From Planctomycetaceae bacterium (GTDB lineage: Bacteria; Planctomycetota; Planctomycetia; Pirellulales; Thermoguttaceae): DNA of 7,697 nt. Under the pieces are notes generated by a model. It was given only the letters and a program-made list of their open reading frames with translations. It ran no database searches and was not told where the DNA came from. The stretch is taken from NCBI GenBank assembly GCA_031267635.1, contig JAIRYX010000357.1:1-7697 (forward strand), in the 5' to 3' direction. Positions 5,618 through 7,697 of the stretch are shown here, one piece after another. Each line of letters begins with the position of its first letter. Within the stretch, counting starts at the first letter, position 1. The position numbers and the translations under genes were made by a program.

Positions 5618-6724
5618 TCATTCCGGCAGACTTCCCGGAACGGGACGGCTGTTAGGATTGCGGCGTTTGCGTTCTTTTTTTAATTCTTCGGGAACGCCGT
5701 CGCCGGGACGCCACGAATCAGGACCGAACGTCCATTGACCGCTTTTTTCGCGGATGTTTCGCTCTTCACGCTCTCCGTCCAGAAATGTTTTGACATAATC
5801 CGGCATATCGTCAAGCAATACCTGCATCTTGTCAAGTTGTTCATCGGTCAATAGATTCATCATTCGCGTTCTCAATTGCGTCGCGAATTTCTTGCCTCGC
5901 TCGCTGGTTGCTTTATATCTTTCTCTCAATGTTTCGTTATTTGTCGCTTTTTTTGCCGCTTGACTTTGGATTTGATGAAATTCTTCCCTTGTCGGTTCTT
6001 TACCGTCTAACATTTCTTTCAGATTATCAACCATTCCTTTCAGTTGTTCTTTGCGCAATTCCATCATTTCGTCTACCAGCGCGTCAAATTCCGGTTCAAG
6101 TTCTTTTTGACTTGCTTCCATCAGTTCCTTTTGTTGTTCGCTCAACCCTAATGGTTCGAATACCGCGGAAACCGGAAAACCAAGTTCCGGTAAAAGTTGA
6201 AATCGCGCGATTTGTACCGTTTGGAGTTGTTCCGGCGTAAGCGTTTCGTAAAGACGCTGATCCATGAGGCGATCAGCCCATTGAAAAAATTTAGAAGTTT
6301 CCGTAACGTATGCTTGTTGTTGTTCCTCTGTAAGATTTTCAGGAAGTTGTTGGGCTTTTTGTAATGATTCATAATCTTGCATAAATTCCGGGTCGTTTTC
6401 CTGAAATTTTTGTTGAAGAAGTTCTTGCGCCACTTCGTTTTCTTTGGTGAGAAACGGCATTTGCTGAAGTTGTTCTTCCGAAAGATTCAACGTATCTTTT
6501 CCGCCAATACGCAAAAGCACTCGTGCCGCGATACTATCTCCGCGTCCTTCCCAAAGAGCGCGATAAGTCGGACGCTCTTGCGATTCGTTCCATAATAACC
6601 ATCGCGGCGATTGTCTTTGCTGAAGCATCCTTTGTACATCTTGCGTATCTTGTCCCCAAAGATTGAAAGACGGCAAGACAAGGCATATTACACTTAACGT
6701 TAAAATCCAATGTTTCATTTTCAT
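5618..6724 (-). CDS. Secreted helical protein with five LTxxQ-type motifs, function unknown
   Basis: A 368-aa exported protein. The N-terminus MKMKHWILTLSVICLVLPSF is a signal peptide with probable cleavage near WGQ|D (residue 25). The rest is Glu/Gln/Lys-rich and strongly helical. It contains five copies of an L-T/S-x-E/Q-Q motif: LSEEQ at 81, LTEEQ at 131, LTPEQ at 162, LSEQQ at 194 and LTDEQ at 292. LTxxQ motifs mark the Spy/CpxP periplasmic chaperone family, but those proteins are about 160 aa with two motifs, so homology is only suggested; long LTxEQ proteins of unknown role are frequent in planctomycetes (general knowledge). The C-terminus (about 345-368) is charged, then Pro-rich. Two ATGs (6724, 6718) lie six bases apart; neither has a Shine-Dalgarno site, and the first is used here. 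A MITE-like element begins 37 bases upstream. A 202-base gap separates it from the next gene downstream, so it is probably transcribed alone. Confidence 0.75.
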   Translation of the reverse strand: MKMKHWILTLSVICLVLPSFNLWGQDTQDVQRMLQQRQSPRWLLWNESQERPTYRALWEGRGDSIAARVLLRIGGKDTLNLSEEQLQQMPFLTKENEVAQELLQQKFQENDPEFMQDYESLQKAQQLPENLTEEQQQAYVTETSKFFQWADRLMDQRLYETLTPEQLQTVQIARFQLLPELGFPVSAVFEPLGLSEQQKELMEASQKELEPEFDALVDEMMELRKEQLKGMVDNLKEMLDGKEPTREEFHQIQSQAAKKATNNETLRERYKATSERGKKFATQLRTRMMNLLTDEQLDKMQVLLDDMPDYVKTFLDGEREERNIREKSGQWTFGPDSWRPGDGVPEELKKERKRRNPNSRPVPGSLPE

Positions 6725-6757
6725 GGTTTGTTTCTGTTTTAAGGATTTCTAATAAGA

Positions 6758-6854
6758 GAATGGGAACTTCTAAAAACCCCACTTTCAACAACTTCTACCA
6801 TTGAAAAATAAGGCCTTGCTGATATTAGGGAAAGGTTTTTAGAAGTTCCCGAAT
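6758..6854 (+). mobile_element. MITE-like palindromic element, complete copy 2, with 4-bp direct repeats
   Basis: The element is 6762-6850 (89 bp). Its ends are perfect 17-bp inverted repeats: GGGAACTTCTAAAAACC at 6762-6778 and its reverse complement at 6834-6850. GAAT occurs directly outside both ends (6758-6761 and 6851-6854), as expected for a 4-bp target duplication. The interior carries no ORF. It aligns along its whole length with the copy at 7091-7180. It ends 37 bases upstream of the LTxxQ-protein start, so it lies in that gene's promoter or leader. Confidence 0.8.
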
Positions 6855-7086
6855 GGTAATTTATATTATAGGTGGGATATTATTTTTTCATATTCCTTTA
6901 ATTCTATTTTTATATTTCTTCGTTAATTGTATATTCCGTGTTTTGGGGATAATCGTTTTGCCATGCAGTAAACCAAGCCCATAGTTTTTTTGCCTCGGCT
7001 ATTGTGGATCTCGATAGAATAACTATGATGGGAAGAAAATGTAAATAAAATATTTTTGGTAAAATAAGTGGTTTGCACAAAAGGTT

Positions 7087-7184
7087 GTAGGAGACTTCTA
7101 AAAAACTCATTTTCAACACATGCGACCGTGGAAAATAAGGGCTTACGAAGATATTTGGGAGAGTTTTTTAGAAGTTCTCTGTAG
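7087..7184 (+). mobile_element. MITE-like palindromic element, complete copy 3, with 4-bp direct repeats
   Basis: The element is 7091-7180 (90 bp). ACTTCTAAAAAACTC (7094-7108) pairs exactly with 7161-7175, and the arms extend a few more bases past a one-base bulge. GTAG lies directly outside both ends (7087-7090 and 7181-7184). It is in the same orientation as the copy at 6762-6850 but has diverged inside, so the two are not a recent tandem duplication. Confidence 0.78.
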
Positions 7185-7318
7185 TATAACAAATTTTAAT
7201 TCTTTTGACAATAGCAATTCCAAGACTTATTCAATTACCACCGCCCCCTATGAGAGATTGCTTTAAGATTTTTTCTGCTTATTTCACATTTTGGGAAGAG
7301 ATTGATTTATACAATACT

Positions 7319-7336
7319 GTAACGATTCAGTTGCCC
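7319..7336 (+). repeat. 18-nt intergenic motif, copy D
   Basis: Reads GTAACGATTCAGTTGCCC, 17 of 18 bases matching the window consensus. Its 3' half forms one arm of the hairpin at 7328-7363. Confidence 0.7.
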
Positions 7337-7363
7337 ACGCCAAATAAATCCGCCCGGCAACTG
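7328..7363. repeat. 8-bp inverted repeat (hairpin) using the 18-nt motif
   Basis: CAGTTGCC at 7328-7335 and GGCAACTG at 7356-7363 are exact reverse complements with a 20-nt loop. The left arm is the conserved 3' half of motif copy D. No T tract follows, so it is not a typical intrinsic terminator. Confidence 0.5.
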
Positions 7364-7413
7364 GGTAACCACAGTCAGTTTTATTGAAAAATATTATTAT
7401 TGCCACCCTTTTA

Positions 7414-7430
7414 TTAACTCATGTTACGCA
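7414..7430 (+). repeat. 17-nt dispersed repeat TTAACTCATGTTACGCA, copy 2
   Basis: Identical to the minus strand of 188-204. Here the enclosed ATG (7421) opens only a 26-codon frame ending in TAG at 7499-7501, with no GLYG repeats, so it looks like an isolated or decayed copy. Confidence 0.75.
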
Positions 7431-7464
7431 TTGAGGTCTGTGTAAGTACTTTCCATTGTCATTG

Positions 7465-7550
7465 TCCGCGTCTTTTTGTAAAATGCTCCGTATCTTTTTA
7501 GAAAAAGATGCGTATTTTTTTAAAAATGATCCGTGCATTTTTTTAGAAGG
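7465..7550 (+). repeat. Degenerate T/A-rich repeat units starting TCCG/GTAT
   Basis: Four loosely similar units follow each other: 7465-7486, 7487-7511, 7512-7529 and 7530-7550. Three begin TCCG and all contain a run of five to seven T followed by an A-rich part, often ending ATGC or ATGA. Lengths vary from 18 to 25 bases, so the tandem structure is approximate. Confidence 0.4.
7489..7520 (+). terminator. Hairpin followed by T run, weak terminator candidate
   Basis: ATCTTTTT (7492-7499) pairs exactly with AAAAAGAT (7502-7509), and the stem extends outward through a T.G wobble and two G/C pairs to 7489 and 7512. TATTTTTT follows. No plus-strand gene lies upstream, and the stem is part of the degenerate repeat units, so a terminator role is uncertain. 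Confidence 0.25.
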
Positions 7551-7567
7551 TAACTATTCAATTGCCC
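7550..7567 (+). repeat. 18-nt intergenic motif, copy E
   Basis: Reads GTAACTATTCAATTGCCC, 17 of 18 bases matching the window consensus. It lies 11 bases before the MITE-like left arm at 7579. Confidence 0.7.
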
Positions 7568-7578
7568 GAACGGCTTTA

Positions 7579-7591
7579 GGGAACTTCTAAA
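7579..7591 (+). mobile_element. Left-arm fragment of the MITE-like element
   Basis: GGGAACTTCTAAA is identical to the first 13 bases of the complete element at 6762. The match stops there and no right arm is found before the window edge. It may be a remnant, a truncated copy or a chance match; the first is favoured because of three other copies nearby. Confidence 0.5.
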
Positions 7592-7611
7592 CAAAAGTAT
7601 TAACACAAATA

Positions 7612-7697
7612 TTACGCGGTGCTTTGCAAGAGTTTTTTGATAGTGGCACGTATTTTTTTGATTTTTTTTGGGTCGTCGTTCACGAGGTCTAAAAAAT
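7612..7697 (-). CDS. C-terminal end of an unidentified protein (N-terminus outside window)
   Basis: The last 27 codons and TAA stop of a minus-strand frame that is open to the right edge, ending DPKKIKKIRATIKKLLQSTA. The segment is lysine-rich and would form an amphipathic helix, as at the tail of many soluble proteins; the family cannot be told from this much. The frame contains runs of eight and seven A that encode Lys, plausible for this composition but prone to slippage. Its 3' end faces the repeat-rich gap. The other frames here are shorter or unremarkable, so this is the best reading, but an open 86-base frame could also occur by chance. Confidence 0.5.
   Translation of the reverse strand, partial: FLDLVNDDPKKIKKIRATIKKLLQSTA

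Larger units (their letters stand above)
6725..7611. other. 887-base gene-free region built largely of small repeats
   Basis: This AT-rich stretch holds two complete MITE-like elements, the left arm of a further one, two copies of the 18-nt motif, the second copy of the 17-nt ATGTTACGCA repeat, a cagttgcc/ggcaactg hairpin and a run of degenerate T/A-rich units. No open frame in it looks like a preserved protein. The density of unrelated repeats suggests an insertion hot spot or a decaying locus. Confidence 0.65.

Noticed and set aside
6534..6791. Minus-strand frame overlapping the start of the LTxxQ gene
   Set aside because: It is out of frame with a gene that has a clear signal peptide and repeated motifs, and begins inside the MITE-like element; a shadow.
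6910..7119. Minus-strand frame of 69 codons (GTG start) containing LWAWFTAWQNDYPQN
   Set aside because: The stretch looks slightly protein-like and might be a gene remnant, but its start lies inside the MITE-like element, it is short and Ile/Leu-rich in AT-rich DNA, and it has no recognisable family.
7205..7387. Plus-strand frame of 60 codons (TTG start)
   Set aside because: It runs through the 18-nt motif and the hairpin at 7328-7363, has no ribosome site, and its composition is not protein-like.

Overview
The window most likely comes from a mid-GC member of the Planctomycetota, perhaps an uncultured Pirellulales/Thermoguttaceae-like lineage. This is inferred from protein style rather than a marker gene: secreted proteins of unknown function with LTxxQ motifs, a short protein resembling conserved Pirellulales hypotheticals, weak or absent Shine-Dalgarno sites on several genes, and long AT-rich intergenic stretches full of small repeats. 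No rRNA, tRNA, CRISPR array or recognisable transposase gene was seen.

Layout. Positions 1-120 hold a 21-bp tandem repeat, readable as the repetitive part of a minus-strand ORF that starts at 197 and leaves the left edge. Diverging from it, 255-1892 (+) encodes a full-length phosphoglucomutase (pgm) with every catalytic loop intact, followed by an AT-rich hairpin with a T tract. A small plus-strand hypothetical gene lies at 2192-2503. After a 420-base repeat-bearing gap come three minus-strand genes, transcribed from high to low coordinates: a secreted LTxxQ-motif protein (6724-5618), a secreted putative zinc metallopeptidase with HEWLH (5415-4312) and, 57 bases further on, a 12-TM MATE/Wzx-type polysaccharide flippase (4254-2926). 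The last two may form one transcription unit. From 6725 to 7611 there is no convincing gene. The C-terminal end of another minus-strand gene enters at the right edge (7697-7612).

The genes suggest central sugar-phosphate metabolism (Glc-1-P/Glc-6-P) next to envelope or exopolysaccharide and periplasmic functions, but there is no tight multi-gene pathway here.

The most interesting material is between the genes. (1) An 89-90 bp palindromic element occurs twice in full (6762-6850 and 7091-7180). Its inverted ends resemble GGGAACTTCTAAAAACC, and each copy is flanked by its own 4-bp direct repeat (GAAT; GTAG), the signature of a MITE-like transposable element. Partial copies lie at 2643-2694 and 7579-7591. 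(2) An 18-nt motif close to GTAACTATTCAGTTGCCC occurs five times, only between genes. (3) An exact 17-nt sequence, TTAACTCATGTTACGCA, occurs at both ends of the window and contains the ATG of the repeat ORF at 197. These may be three dispersed-repeat families of this genome.
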